From NCBI GenBank assembly GCA_029204225.1, contig CM055094.1, positions 28,134,107-28,198,106 of the forward strand: a stretch of 64,000 nt of DNA, given 5' to 3'. Positions within the stretch are counted from its first letter, which is position 1. Every line of letters starts with the position of its first letter. Source of the DNA: Diphasiastrum complanatum (lineage: Eukaryota; Streptophyta; Lycopodiopsida; Lycopodiales; Lycopodiaceae). The notes beneath the pieces were generated by a model, which did not search any database, was not told where the DNA came from, and worked only from the letters and a program-made list of their open reading frames with translations. This document shows positions 46,601 to 49,665 of the stretch, one piece after another. The translations under genes were made by a program, and so were the position numbers.

Positions 46601-49060
46601 ATTTCACTATAGGGGAAGGACCTGTGTGGGATATCCCCCACACGTTTTACAGTCAGCTTCAGGCTTTCTTTACATGTTCCATACAATTGTTTGCTGACAC
46701 TGTAGCCCATCCATGCCTGTGCCTTGTCCATGCACTTAACAGCCAAGTGTTTCTGTTATGAAGCTTATTGCACCTAGAATTAGGTGATCAAAATAAAAGT
46801 GATTCTAAACACATGCTAGACAGTAGTGATCAAATGTTCGGGAATCATTACATCTGATCTGTTTTTCATGAAAATGTCGCTTGAATTTTGTTATTTACAA
46901 CCTATGCTGAATTTGTCTCCCCCCCCCAAAAAAAAAAAAAAAGTCTAGAGTGTTGTGGCCTGTCCTAAATTGAGAAGAATCTCCAAAAGGTTCTATCAAG
47001 CGTATGTTTACTCAGAATCTCATATTTTGTGCCAGGTGATAATGACAAATCTAAGTCGGCAAAAGAAGAGGCTCGTGACTTGCTGTTAAAAGAGGAATCT
47101 ATAGTACGTATAAAGGTTAAAGCCATCAAAGAAAGATTATCTTTGGCTCTCAGTGCTCTTTCTGCAGTTGTTGAAGAAAATCCGGACCTTGCCCATGAAA
47201 GACTTTCTTTTTTGGTAAGCAGTTTTCTTTCCAAAACATTCTGTCTTGTTGGCAACTTCAGCACCTTTTGAGTTTGAGAGATTAGTGCCTCACGTTAAGG
47301 TTGCAGTTATCTCATGGAAGGTTTATGAACCTTACATTGGGCCATCTGAAAACTGAGGATCTGATTAACATCATCAACAAATTATCACTTATTGCTTGCT
47401 TGCTTGTTGTGAGTGTTTGCAATTGTAAGTAAAAAAGAACCAAGCAAAAGTGAAAATTTTGTTAAAATCTTTTTTGGTTTTGGTATGAAGTTCTCAAGCA
47501 TTGGGTGAGATTCTCAGTTATCGATATTTCATTACTTGCTTGATGTAACTTTTTGCATTTGCATTCCACTTTTATCCAAATCAAAGGAAATTTTGGCTAA
47601 TACTGTTCTGCGTTTGGTACATAGCATTCAAGTTTTTTGGAATTACAGCAGGATGATCTCATCTTTTCACTTCTGGTGTATTTATCATGATTGATTTATG
47701 CAAACTTGCTAGTTCGTATGATATAATTTCTGACATCCTAGTGGCTTGTGCTTTGACTTCTTTTTCAGGTTGAACTTGTGAGGCCACTGTTGAGTTCCTT
47801 GATAGTAGGTCATGATGCCTTTGAGGCCATGGTAAAATTAGCTCGGTGTGTATCCCCTCCTCTAAGGCACGTTGGCTCTGACCTTGCTGCTGGTCTGAAA
47901 TTGGCAGCTACTTCAGTGGGACAAATTGTCCTTGAATTGGGTGATTCTGAGGAACTTGACAAAGGACATAAGAGAAAGCCAGGATCAATTGATAGATGTA
48001 TTGCTGGTCTAGTGAGTGCCTGTAAAAGTCGGCCACTACCAGCGCCGACTTTTACTTTCATCTTTCCGGTATCAGTTTCACCATCTGCTATCATTCTTAT
48101 TGGCCTTGGCATTTCAAGATGACAGCATACAATGTGAATATGACCTTTTTATTTTTGACAAGCTGGACTGCAAGTGTGTTACAAGTTCTTATGCAATTGT
48201 GGATTATAGACACTTCAGTTTTGGTGTTCAAATTCTAATGCATAGTTGTTGCATCAAATTATGTCCAGTTGTTTTTTGCCAAGCTGATTCAAGGATGAAG
48301 TGCAGATTGTTGAGCAGGTTTTGCTTGCAACAAAGAAGACCAGGGTTCATGATGATCTACTTAAAGTACTTGCATTGCATTGTTCTTCTTCCAGCCCAAT
48401 CCCACGTCTAAGGATGATTTCTGTAAGTCACCTTTTTGTTGCAATGTGGTAACTCATTAGTAAGTTATACTTACCTATCCTTCAATTTTGAGCTTTAGGG
48501 TTTTGCACAAGGTGAGCATTGCTTTTGTTTATAAAGTTGGGAGCTCAGATGTTATTGTCTTACAGGTCCTTTATCATGTTCTGGGCTGTGTGCCAACATC
48601 TCAATCTATTGTTCACACTATGTTAGCTGAGCTTTGTAGAGGATTAGAATCAAATGGCTTGGCTGAGGTGAGTTCACTTTTGGCAATTAAATAATTACGG
48701 ATTTGACTTTTCACATGGCAACATGTTTTAAAGGCAGAAACTGATTGAGTTCTGTATAAATTTTAGTCCCCTGAAACTAAATTGTTTCATTTTAAATTAA
48801 TCTAGATTCTCAAATGCTGAATATTCTAATTGGTCAGAATTGTGTGTTTGCTAAACATAGACTAGCAACTATCGCTTATAATTATGGTGACTTTAATTGG
48901 AATTGGCCAGGCTCTGGTGGGGCTGTACTCTGAGCATGCACATGTTCGTGTGGCTTGCCTGAATGCTGTGGTAAACATCCCAATACTTGCCAAGCGAGCA
49001 GTTCCTCGTAATGGAGCAGTTGCAGCACTGCTATGGATTGCATTGTACGACTCTGATGAG
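43..49060 (+). CDS. GCN1: GCN1 / ILITYHIA, internal part of the gene, 14 exons
   Basis: GCN1 is a very large HEAT-repeat protein (about 2,600 residues in plants) that binds translating ribosomes in the cytosol and activates the kinase GCN2, which phosphorylates eIF2-alpha under amino-acid starvation and stress. Fourteen plus-strand exons join without a stop into 596 codons, about a fifth of the protein, from the region before the EF3-like part. Recognisable plant GCN1 blocks in order are NLLWHPVWNVRKSA, SHHPFIA, IFNTPEGIL, SAKEEARDLLLKEES, MVKLARCVSPPLRH, PTFTFIFP, PIPRLRMISVLYHVLG and HVRVACLNAV. All introns are GT-AG. The next expected plant GCN1 segment (around AESADDLWARYG) is not found before the window end, so intron 14 probably runs past it. 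The family was recalled from knowledge of plant GCN1, not searched. Only introns 5, 9 and 14 are transposon-swollen. Confidence 0.93.
120..2290 (+). other. GCN1 intron 1 (2.2 kb)
   Basis: This is AT-rich intron. Apart from the repeat remnant at about 1190-1418 I see no gene, RNA or intact element. A stretch around 1600-1670 (Gly-rich, GTGGTTAGGGTTTT) faintly resembles a SINE box A but has no box B, so it is not called. Confidence 0.7.
1190..1418 (+). repeat. remnant related to the right end of the 998-bp hAT-like element
   Basis: The 64-bp module at 1261-1324 ends in GATACCCATATTGCC. It is followed by an A-run, GAAACG-type motifs and TGCAACTAT, the same order seen at the right end of the 19591-20588 element. 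I could not find a matching left end, so this is a truncated or diverged copy. Confidence 0.5.
2291..2330 (+). CDS. GCN1: GCN1 exon b (40 bp)
   Basis: This tiny exon lies between a CAG acceptor and a CAG|GTAATC donor. It completes the split Arg codon and reads RIPELFSSGTHLLQ, ending in phase 0, which matches the phase of the next exon. Confidence 0.78.
2463..2614 (+). CDS. GCN1: GCN1 exon c
   Basis: It begins LLVNLLWHPVWNVRKSASLA, the conserved plant GCN1 block with Trp and the VRKSA motif typical of a HEAT helix. It ends at AG|GTTCAG with a split Ser codon. The long open frame over this region (2378-2998) reads a different frame here and is not the coding frame. Confidence 0.9.
2746..2926 (+). 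CDS. GCN1: GCN1 exon d
   Basis: It encodes 60 codons after completing the Ser codon. It contains GDVVVPTGEVLSNALFRL and the conserved LLLLYSHHPFIARGRNRNMV block, equivalent to the SHHPSIVGTGKRDAVWK stretch of Arabidopsis. The donor is AGG|GTAGGT. Confidence 0.9.
2927..4558 (+). other. GCN1 intron 4 (1.6 kb)
   Basis: This intron contains the 436-bp tandem duplication listed separately. From 3921 to 4558 I see no gene or recognisable element. Confidence 0.7.
3049..3920 (+). repeat. 436-bp direct tandem duplication in intron 4
   Basis: Bases 3049-3484 are repeated immediately at 3485-3920 with only scattered substitutions. The units start agcccaaatctttcatg and end near ttgtggcatcc(t/g)gct. They have no coding content. 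The close similarity suggests a fairly recent duplication. Confidence 0.9.
4559..4636 (+). CDS. GCN1: GCN1 exon e, last before the 16-kb intron
   Basis: It has 26 codons reading VLVRALRKKGLDVTGVLGSS and onward, aligned to the plant LQKCLKTCGFDVATFLS region. The acceptor is CCAG|GTG and the donor AAG|GTAAAT. It is phase 0 at both ends. Confidence 0.86.
4793..5004. mobile_element. 212-bp hAT-like MITE with 8-bp TSD
   Basis: The element is bracketed by the direct repeat TACATGTC (4785-4792 and 5005-5012), the 8-bp duplication typical of hAT elements. Its left tip ACCATAGTTGCCC resembles the CATAGTTGCA tip of the 998-bp element. The right tip (read inward TGCTTAGAAACTC) is only weakly complementary. 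It also contains the near-palindrome GTACGTTCCAGAACGTAC and has no ORF. Confidence 0.5.
5230..6430 (-). pseudogene. Ty1/copia gag-protease remnant
   Basis: Read on the minus strand from about 6430 downward there are pieces of the copia UBN2-type gag: DAKSQKDAWDIVTSI at about 6085-6130, then LIKLKYMKVQPGAIGEML near 5930-5990. A Cys/His-rich KCGHFGQ segment (about 5780) resembles a zinc knuckle. The protease-like AWYTNSGASQLMN (about 5580-5640) is next, with the catalytic Asp of the usual D-S/T-G-A replaced by Asn. A possible gag-pre-integrase tract (5250-5438) follows. Several frameshifts and stops are present, and neither LTR is visible. The family call rests on short motifs. Confidence 0.6.
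7040..9259 (+). pseudogene. copia pol: integrase, RT and RNase H, frameshifted
   Basis: The integrase core shows RTDGEGEY and YSPQSNGVAERKN (about 7050-7175), followed by the copia-type HIRVFGCIAFAQ and KTIFIGYSPDHKAYKLY blocks (7264-7716). The RT spans frames at 7709-7900, 7962-8348 and 8348-8596, with ETFSPVVKHASIRLLL, MDVQTAFLNG, KALYGLKQSPRAW and the YVDD active site (LYVDDTLLF). RNase H (8600-9259) retains the acidic residues in TDADWAG, STESEY and CDNQS and ends KHIEIKYHYLR...ADYFTKAL. There are at least three frameshifts and stops at 8346 and 8594. It is typical plant copia but cannot make a full polyprotein. Confidence 0.9.
9303..10180 (+). repeat. 3' LTR of the copia element (right edge approximate)
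   Basis: The LTR starts TGTTAGATTTC right after the polypurine tract ttaagggggag (9292-9302). It contains two 88-bp tandem repeats and pyrimidine-rich tcgcctttttcgc tracts. No second LTR exists in the window to fix the right edge. I placed it near the last LTR-like text before the GC-rich stretch at 10181. Confidence 0.6.
9422..9598 (+). repeat. two tandem 88-bp units with hairpin cores
   Basis: The units at 9422-9509 and 9510-9598 each begin TGCCTTAGAAATC. Each contains the perfect stem TTTTTCGC-acta-GCGAAAAA. Weaker, shorter derivatives (TGCCTT...AAGGCACC) continue to about 9800. Confidence 0.85.
10245..10603 (+). repeat. truncated 5' LTR of the outer chromovirus
   Basis: It aligns with the right-hand part of 18600-19126, from gtgtgcacaactgcc onward, and ends GGGATTCTAACA directly before the PBS. 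The segment 10343-10415 is in the opposite orientation to its counterpart in the 3' LTR. It carries TATA-like ctatgtatatagagg near 10302. Confidence 0.85.
10606..10617 (+). other. primer binding site (initiator Met tRNA)
   Basis: TGGTATCAGAGC lies 2 bp after the 5' LTR. It is complementary to the 3' end of plant initiator tRNA-Met, the usual primer for Ty3 elements. Confidence 0.92.
11366..12110 (+). pseudogene. Ty3 gag (first part), interrupted by insertion
   Basis: A retrotransposon gag domain is recognisable from KKDWLFDVVLSWLDRWNSH, LMFLRGKAFTWFRV, TWDAFQEAFKTAFLP and LDAYIQEFHQILPQF, although stop codons break it after codon 78 and later. A Lys-rich stretch (about 11990-12090) precedes the insertion point. 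The remaining codons resume at 18105 after the nested element. Confidence 0.8.
12111..12601 (+). repeat. 5' LTR of the nested element
   Basis: It starts TGTTACGGCC and ends TTTATA. It contains the TATA-like ctctatatattg at about 12390. It is paired with 17615-18104. Confidence 0.93.
12603..12614 (+). other. primer binding site of the nested element
   Basis: TGGTATCAGAGC lies one base after the LTR and is complementary to initiator tRNA-Met. It is identical to the PBS of the outer element. Confidence 0.92.
12615..17357 (+). other. non-coding interior of the nested element
   Basis: This AT-rich tract is dense in stops, and its longest open frames are under 100 codons. The frame at 15817-16023 (YVLGHSEI...ICARLIL, ALNLV.EHRH) is repeated in the minus-strand relative at 58612-58812. 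This means both descend from the same ancestral sequence, possibly decayed pol. No domain can be assigned here. Confidence 0.75.
17358..17603 (+). pseudogene. chromodomain-like pol tail of the nested element
   Basis: The frame contains KQLKNCCISECLFRWKDRT and NDSWERFESLRN, which match the integrase-linked chromodomain pattern (VKWKG...TWE). It ends at RTELV just before the polypurine tract. It is a fragment only, with no upstream integrase core. Confidence 0.65.
17615..18104 (+). repeat. 3' LTR of the nested element
   Basis: It starts TGTTACGG right after the purine tract taagggaggaagaa and ends TTTACA. It is followed by CTACG, near-identical to the 5-mer TTACG before the 5' LTR. Confidence 0.93.
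18105..18587 (+). pseudogene. outer chromovirus: gag zinc knuckle and integrase C-terminus with chromodomain
   Basis: Just after the nested element, gag resumes with a zinc-knuckle-like LCFSGMEKRHLSKDC (about 18130-18175). It lacks the second Cys, as if one codon were lost. Near 18265-18300 the sequence jumps to the integrase C-terminal HLVFHVSHLK and then a chromodomain (FLVRWKGKSDDEDTWE, about 18478-18530). Everything from protease to the integrase core is deleted. The chromodomain is linked to targeting of modified chromatin in this group. Confidence 0.82.
18600..19126 (+). repeat. 3' LTR of the outer chromovirus
   Basis: It follows the polypurine tract aaagggggagggaa, starts TGTTGTGTACCC and ends GGGATTCTAACA, matching the end of the 5' LTR. 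Bases 18867-18940 are inverted relative to 10343-10415. The palindrome ttcattctctcctggagaa (18856 on) lies at the inversion edge. Confidence 0.9.
19591..20588. mobile_element. 998-bp non-autonomous hAT-like element with exact TSD
   Basis: The tips CATAGTTGCA and TGCAACTATG are perfect 10-bp terminal inverted repeats. They are flanked by the exact 8-bp direct repeat GTTCTAAT (19583-19590, 20589-20596). Subterminal GAAACGCG-type motifs occur at both ends. No ORF resembling a transposase is present. An internal 64-bp module (20428-20491) is shared with the composite elements at 24869 and about 39346 and with the remnant near 1261. Confidence 0.88.
20948..21067 (+). CDS. GCN1: GCN1 exon f, first after the 16-kb intron
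   Basis: It has 40 codons reading ILMGSNGLMSHQPSNTEAAI and onward, matching the plant LLGPMGLTSP block that follows exon e in GCN1. So splicing must skip 16,311 bp of intron. The acceptor is TTGCAG and the donor GCC|GTGAGT. Confidence 0.88.
21289..21348 (+). CDS. GCN1: GCN1 exon g
   Basis: It has 20 codons containing DPSDHDALTQKDIK, which corresponds to the plant LPDRLSHDMLSETDIK stretch. The acceptor is GTTAG and the donor AAG|GTACCA, phase 0 at both ends. Confidence 0.86.
21349..23532 (+). other. GCN1 intron 7 (2.2 kb)
   Basis: AT-rich intron. Apart from the small fold-back at 22261-22377 I see no gene or recognisable element. Confidence 0.7.
22261..22377. repeat. small three-arm fold-back sequence
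   Basis: The arm at 22269-22294 (CCTGATTGCCACATATG...) is perfectly inverted at 22352-22377. A third, slightly diverged inverted arm (22301-22327) lies between them. The element is short and without coding content, and may be a MITE remnant. Confidence 0.75.
23533..23658 (+). CDS. GCN1: GCN1 exon h
   Basis: It has 42 codons beginning IFNTPEGILSTEQGIYVAE, one of the best conserved plant GCN1 blocks (IFHTPEGMLLSEQGVYVA in Arabidopsis). The donor is CAG|GTTTGA. Confidence 0.92.
23773..23878 (+). CDS. GCN1: GCN1 exon i, last before the 23-kb intron
   Basis: It encodes a Lys/Ala-rich, low-conservation linker starting EAPPAKEALKASVRQ. It ends with one nucleotide of a Ser codon at CCTA|GTAAGA, and that phase is completed exactly by the exon starting at 47036. 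The linker corresponds to the basic hinge before the KAKEEARE block in other plants. Confidence 0.86.
24166..24235. repeat. (CT)n-(TA)n microsatellite
   Basis: A CT run to about 24191 leads into a TA run with one TTTA interruption, ending exactly at the tip of the first CATAG element. Confidence 0.95.
24236..24472. mobile_element. GGTACC-family MITE 1 (237 bp)
   Basis: It begins CATAGTACCCCGTGGTACC and ends GCGGGACCTATG. The left ~100 bp closely match the left end of the large element at 25636, and the right ~60 bp match its right end. The middle is only an AT-rich stretch. It is flanked by (TA)n, with exactly ATATATAT separating it from the next copy. No ORF. Confidence 0.85.
24481..24715. 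mobile_element. GGTACC-family MITE 2 (235 bp)
   Basis: It sits tip to tip with MITE 1, sharing the 8-bp ATATATAT between them. It has the same ends (CATAGTACCCCGTGG / GCGGGACATATG) and the same A/T-run core, with a short deletion near 24510. Confidence 0.85.
24750..24825. mobile_element. GGTACC-family end fragment
   Basis: CATAGATCCAG followed by GGATCCGC and GGTACCGC blocks is the reverse complement of the right end of the composite element at 24869-25605. The rest of the copy is missing. Confidence 0.65.
24869..25605. mobile_element. GGTACC-family composite derivative (737 bp)
   Basis: The tips are CATACTGGCACGTGG and GCTGGATCTATG, with (TA)n at both sides. Inside lies a second inverted-repeat unit with 64-bp arms (24999-25062 and 25411-25474) that start and end in the GTGGGCAATATGGGTAT module. 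A near-complete second copy lies at about 39346-40058, so the whole composite moved or was duplicated as a unit. Confidence 0.8.
25880..26065 (+). repeat. subterminal tandem units of about 85 bp (two copies)
   Basis: Two units beginning near GCACATGGGCA, each with GAGCAGACC and AGCATCACATG, lie between the left terminal array and ORF1. The same unit occurs five times in copy 2. Confidence 0.75.
26223..26277 (+). repeat. perfect 23-bp hairpin spanning the ORF1 start codon
   Basis: The arms at 26223-26245 and 26255-26277 are exactly complementary around a 9-nt loop, and the right arm contains the ATG at 26269. Copy 3 has only the right-arm sequence at the same place, so the left arm looks like a templated inverted insertion in copy 1. 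Confidence 0.95.
26269..26634 (+). CDS. ORF1 of the hAT element, 121-aa charged protein, unknown function
   Basis: I do not recognise a family. The start at 26269 (MAERIPPKPEGEARR) is chosen because all three copies keep this ATG context. A frame open from 26173 is possible but not conserved. Residues about 8-45 are highly charged and probably helical (EARRKLEEDI, HNERHRKQEADIREML). A Pro-rich linker (PEPEPPAPA) follows, then the motif VELDLDEQIGMNFTRRQLI and a basic Arg/Ala helix (RERAARRRANQEAARANREA), ending acidic (DEGEESVEDQ). The motif and basic helix recur in copy 2, and copy 3 keeps the N-terminal half. It lies convergent to the transposase in copies 1 and 2, which suggests an accessory DNA-binding or regulatory protein. 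That role is inference. Confidence 0.7.
   Translation: MAERIPPKPEGEARRKLEEDIQRHNERHRKQEADIREMLRQTRQRNPEPEPPAPAVGPVPAVELDLDEQIGMNFTRRQLIMVRERAARRRANQEAARANREAEQERQNNAPDEGEESVEDQ
27158..28816 (-). CDS. hAT transposase C-terminal tail exon with AT-hooks (copy 1)
   Basis: This open frame encodes a long low-complexity extension after the hAT dimerisation region. It has an acidic start (VSEDEHDEDEPIRVVF), a Gly-rich stretch, four tandem GAQDDSGD-type octapeptides (24-bp DNA repeats at 28117-28212) and a Pro-rich middle. Next come two AT-hook cores, RLGRPKG (about 27455-27480) and RRGRPRR (about 27395-27415), and an acidic end (EDEDDESSPSD). The same order is seen in copy 2, and the AT-hook part also in the fragment at 61868. 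The acceptor-side intron (about 28800-28917) separates it from the dimerisation exon. AT-hooks bind the minor groove of AT-rich DNA. How this serves the transposase is inferred. Confidence 0.72.
   Translation of the reverse strand: MQILNLADEDIRFDLPTDSTHPMPADDLGTQLMAERERELAEMRQRELGLEHREPPLYEADEPVSEDEHDEDEPIRVVFAKPERDEADYTGAGHTPRAGVTGASRGRGGTHGTGYTGRQAGHTGGGSGIPTYVDMMEEALDRGQSGLDVGPANVWMRAAQSHGRYYDSTPEQAPDDFHCIDWEAMQGLQGAHDEARDEAWVDSRVGAQDDSGDGAQDDSGDGAQDDSGDGAQDEAQSPEHLYSDAQLDDLIATLDSEAQQMPSVTPPSSLASMPYTESQPEQPHEVSTVPPAPQRVEVRRTAPPMPPMPFRPAAPPSPSTSAAPGRHGRPPSVPRFSLAAPTSTVAPPVAAPTSHPPPLAAPRMYQYRPPQRPFQYISPLYSPPAQPVPPPAATPRAHTPRAHPPRSVAQGVPSFASLSQPASAWAQPSQPGDSHGGDEALTAPLVRKRLGRPKGAPNKKGKAQKLPGRRGRPRRAPGTGRGAVSQPVGAGVVGLACLGADAEADWEDEDDESSPSDTQPTPVPDRQRYRLRESARGPELSPEHSSASEPEH
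28900..30096 (-). pseudogene. hAT transposase N-terminal BED finger fused to dimerisation exon (copy 1)
   Basis: Translation starts at 30096 (MVQSDLSSLWDEVDIVRRV). A BED-type zinc finger follows (CRYC ... TRLKGHLLGA), interrupted by an in-frame TAG near 30015. Then come PVADPELLPAWLARTRRG and a Ser/Pro-rich linker up to SEPFRRAF. At about 29110 the frame jumps from there directly to the C-terminal part (CHNVLKHFNARTTG, then in another frame CERNWSTWALIHTRR and NRLSVSQLERLVF, the hAT dimerisation signature). The whole DUF659 catalytic region is absent, so this copy cannot catalyse transposition. Confidence 0.82.
30097..30481. repeat. right terminal region of hAT copy 1
   Basis: It has an A/G-rich segment upstream of the transposase ATG, then an AT run and the GGTACC/CCGCGG array. 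It contains the palindrome GGTACCATCATGGTACC-type blocks and ends GCGGGACCTATG. It is nearly the same as 45751-46109 in copy 3. Confidence 0.8.
30721..31135 (+). repeat. five tandem 72-90 bp units in copy 2
   Basis: The units start near 30721, 30810, 30882, 30966 and 31052. Each contains GAGCAGACC, GACCCAATCGGAGTGCAGC (or variants) and TACAGTAGCACAT or a substitute. Copy 1 has two such units in the same place. Confidence 0.85.
31349..31675 (+). pseudogene. ORF1 of hAT copy 2
   Basis: It is homologous to 26269-26634. The initiator region lacks the ERIPPKP codons, and an in-frame TGA follows ADIAEML. The VELDLDEQIG motif and RERAARRRA helix are intact downstream. It is probably non-functional. 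Confidence 0.82.
32168..36304 (-). pseudogene. hAT transposase, near full-length but broken (copy 2)
   Basis: In order on the minus strand it has a start at 36304 (MVHSNLADLWD), the BED finger with a stop (about 36200), and a Ser/Pro linker with frameshifts near 35790. Next is the DUF659 start SDGWTDLRRRPILN (about 35290-35330), which holds the first catalytic Asp. TATNC stands where other copies read TDNATNC, so the second Asp is lost. TPCAAHGIDLLMGDIG follows, then FIWETRWNYFHRSIHNVAHIL and LPITWWTMFGS (34187-34530). A decayed dimerisation exon (about 33910-34090) and the AT-hook tail (33640-32168, one frameshift) end the gene. Short introns lie near 34545-34600, 34085-34145 and 33800-33900. 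hAT transposases act in the nucleus to cut and paste the element. This one is inactive. Confidence 0.85.
36472..36871 (+). pseudogene. second transposase 5' end, head-to-head with copy 2
   Basis: The open frame MVHSNLADLWDEVEVVRRV, with an intact-looking linker region (RQRLLDTYGPRLVAGENTIS), covers the BED-finger part. It is cut off after HARTRRGSASSSS by a Ty3 LTR. One finger Cys is replaced (CRYS instead of CRYC). It shares the MVHSNLADLWD start with copy 2, not the MVQSDLSGLWD of copies 1 and 3, so the two arms are closest relatives. Confidence 0.8.
36872..37349 (-). repeat. 3' LTR of the Ty3 element (478 bp)
   Basis: On the minus strand it starts TGTCATGCCC just after the purine tract (plus-strand ttcttcccccctt at 37350-37362). 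It ends ...GGACTTTATA, like the ...GTCTTTATA end of the nested element's 5' LTR. Part of it (37094-37264) recurs at 39066-39247. Confidence 0.82.
37440..39055 (-). pseudogene. Ty3 pol: RNase H end, integrase and chromodomain
   Basis: It starts in RNase H (VNTDHQPLKYFCNQ, SYIRGSSNQVADALSR). Next is the integrase zinc finger with its His/Cys set (HDSPCAGHPGIHRPL ... KCDQCQLNK), then the catalytic core with Asp in SMDFVVGLP and SDRDPKFTGHFW. A frameshift near 38110-38160 disrupts the segment holding the catalytic Glu. The frame resumes at 38105 (EQMLRAYVSRRQSDWE), followed by FAYNSSKHSATGYSPF, the GDWVYLRIPKD and VHPVFHVSRLQKSL blocks and the start of a chromodomain. It is the best preserved pol in the window but not functional. 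Confidence 0.9.
39066..39247 (-). repeat. partial 5' LTR of the Ty3 element
   Basis: It matches 37094-37264 in the same orientation, with a short extra stretch (tcttaatgactcactgatag) absent from the 3' LTR. It abuts RNase H at 39055-39065 through the shared accctccaagg-type sequence. Confidence 0.8.
39346..40058. mobile_element. second copy of the GGTACC composite derivative
   Basis: From CATGGTACCGCCATTATGG to GCTGGATCTATG it matches 24869-25605 nearly end to end, including the inner unit with 64-bp arms (39461-39524, 39846-39909). The extreme left tip (CATACTGGC) is altered. The unit between the arms lacks about 30 bp present in the first copy. Confidence 0.8.
41636..41926 (-). pseudogene. 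ORF1 of hAT copy 3, inverted and truncated
   Basis: The ATG at 41926 begins MAERIPPKPEGEARRKLEED, identical in the first 20 residues except for later substitutions. A frameshift after VELDLDEQIG and the rearrangement edge at 41636 remove the end. The hairpin left arm of copy 1 is not present here. Confidence 0.85.
42433..42741. other. inverted flanking intron DNA between the two parts of copy 3
   Basis: It lies between the inverted left tip with its 8-bp duplication (42433-42440) and the start of transposase-tail homology. No hAT sequence or gene is visible in it. By the inversion model it was originally contiguous with the sequence left of 41636. Confidence 0.65.
42742..45750 (-). pseudogene. 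hAT transposase of copy 3
   Basis: It starts at 45750 (MVQSDLSGLWDEVDIVRRV) with a BED finger disrupted near 45650. Then come the linker, a deletion removing the SDGWTD start of DUF659 (junction about 44727), and intact TDNATNC, TPCAAHDIDLLMGDIG and following DUF659 core (44156-44716). FSHLDLRKPAPTRF, the WWTMFGS region and the dimerisation exon (CERNWSTWALIHTRRRNSLS, 43540-43610) follow. Only the first part of the acidic tail remains, so the AT-hooks are lost. Its BED start is near-identical to copy 1. It is inactive because the first catalytic Asp and the tail are missing. Confidence 0.84.
46110..46117. other. target-site duplication of hAT copy 3
   Basis: GTTTGCAT follows the right tip directly. 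Its partner is found in reverse complement at 42433-42440. Confidence 0.85.
46281..46387 (+). repeat. 54-bp tandem duplication
   Basis: 46281-46334 is repeated at 46335-46387 (atataaagttccaagccga...), with one A-run length difference. Confidence 0.9.
46440..46790 (+). repeat. diverged direct duplication in intron 9
   Basis: TTGTTTGCTGAGAATGTAGCC...AAGCTTATTG at about 46470-46560 has a diverged partner at about 46686-46775 (TTGTTTGCTGACACTGTAGCC...). It is non-coding. Confidence 0.65.
47036..47214 (+). CDS. GCN1: GCN1 exon j, first after the 23-kb intron
   Basis: It opens with GT completing the Ser codon from exon i and then reads DNDKSKSAKEEARDLLLKEE, the conserved GCN1 motif KTAKEEARELMLKEE. 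59 codons end in phase 0 at TTG|GTAAGC. Correct phase across 23,157 bp of transposons argues that the intron is spliced normally. Confidence 0.93.
47215..47768 (+). other. GCN1 intron 10
   Basis: Plain AT-rich intron of 554 bp with GTAAGC donor and TTTTTCAG acceptor. Nothing else is seen in it. Confidence 0.85.
47769..48068 (+). CDS. GCN1: GCN1 exon k (300 bp)
   Basis: It has one hundred codons, the longest exon in the window, and includes FEAMVKLARCVSPPLRH and ACKSRPLPAPTFTFIFP, both strongly conserved in plant GCN1. The acceptor is TTTCAG and the donor CCG|GTATCA. Confidence 0.94.
48306..48422 (+). CDS. GCN1: GCN1 exon l
   Basis: It has 39 codons in a frame other than the longest local open frame. 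They read IVEQVLLATKKTRVHDDLL and then PIPRLRMIS, matching the plant block (KLHDDVLQIL ... PLPRLRMIS). The acceptor is GTGCAG and the donor TCT|GTAAGT. Confidence 0.9.
48566..48667 (+). CDS. GCN1: GCN1 exon m
   Basis: It has 34 codons beginning VLYHVLGCVPTSQSIVH, equivalent to VLYHVLGVVPAYQASVG of Arabidopsis. The acceptor is TTACAG and the donor GAG|GTGAGT. Confidence 0.93.
48911..49060 (+). CDS. GCN1: GCN1 exon n, last in the window
   Basis: It has 50 codons with VGLYSEHAHVRVACLNAVVN and ALLWIALYDSDE, a classic HEAT repeat of GCN1. The donor is GAG|GTATAC. The following intron runs at least to the end of the window. Confidence 0.93.
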
Positions 49061-49324
49061 GTATACATTTTCAGAGTAGTGACGAGGCTTTTAGTAACTT
49101 TCAGAAACTTGTTCTTTGTGGAAAACAAAAGTTGAGAATTGGCATCTTAAATACTTTCCAGATTATCACCCAGTTGCTCCTTGTGTAACGCACAAGCTGG
49201 CAATCGACATCTTGAATCTTCTGCAGATTATTGGCTTATGCAATGTTTGTTCCTTTGCAACCATCTTGCCGTGACTGACTTTTTGCTTGTTTCTTAGAAA
49301 CTTTCAATGGACCACATAACTTGT

Positions 49325-49665
49325 TGCATGCAAAGGCATGTAGACGACATTTCAAGATTGCTACAGCTATTGTTTTATGTCCTCATTCTTCACAACCTGC
49401 CAAACTCTAATTTGCCATCTATCTGCTCTTAGATCCACCCTTCTAATGTGTCACGTGTGGATGTGCACATGTAACAATTTGGTCAATTCTTGCTGTGACT
49501 CAATTCTTGCTTTAATGTAGATGACATTGCAAGATTCTTACAACTGTTTTTTGTCTTCATTCTGTACAACTTGCTGAACTTCAACCTGCCGCCTATTTGC
49601 TCTAAGATCCACCCTTGTGGCTTGTCTGAATCTAAGCATATGCAGATGTAACAATCTGGTTGTTA
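49325..49665 (+). repeat. diverged tandem duplication of about 175 bp
   Basis: GTAGACGACATTTCAAGATT...TGTAACAATTTGG (49341-49485) has a diverged direct partner GTAGATGACATTGCAAGATT...TGTAACAATCTGG (about 49520-49660). No coding content. Confidence 0.75.

Larger units (their letters stand above)
23879..47035 (+). other. GCN1 intron 9 (23.2 kb)
   Basis: It splits one Ser codon whose two halves fit exactly. It contains a cluster of GGTACC-ended hAT elements, derivatives of them and one Ty3 fragment. Stretches with nothing recognisable are 23879-24117, 40201-41635 (AT-rich intron, no ORF of note) and 46118-47035 except for short tandem duplications. Confidence 0.88.
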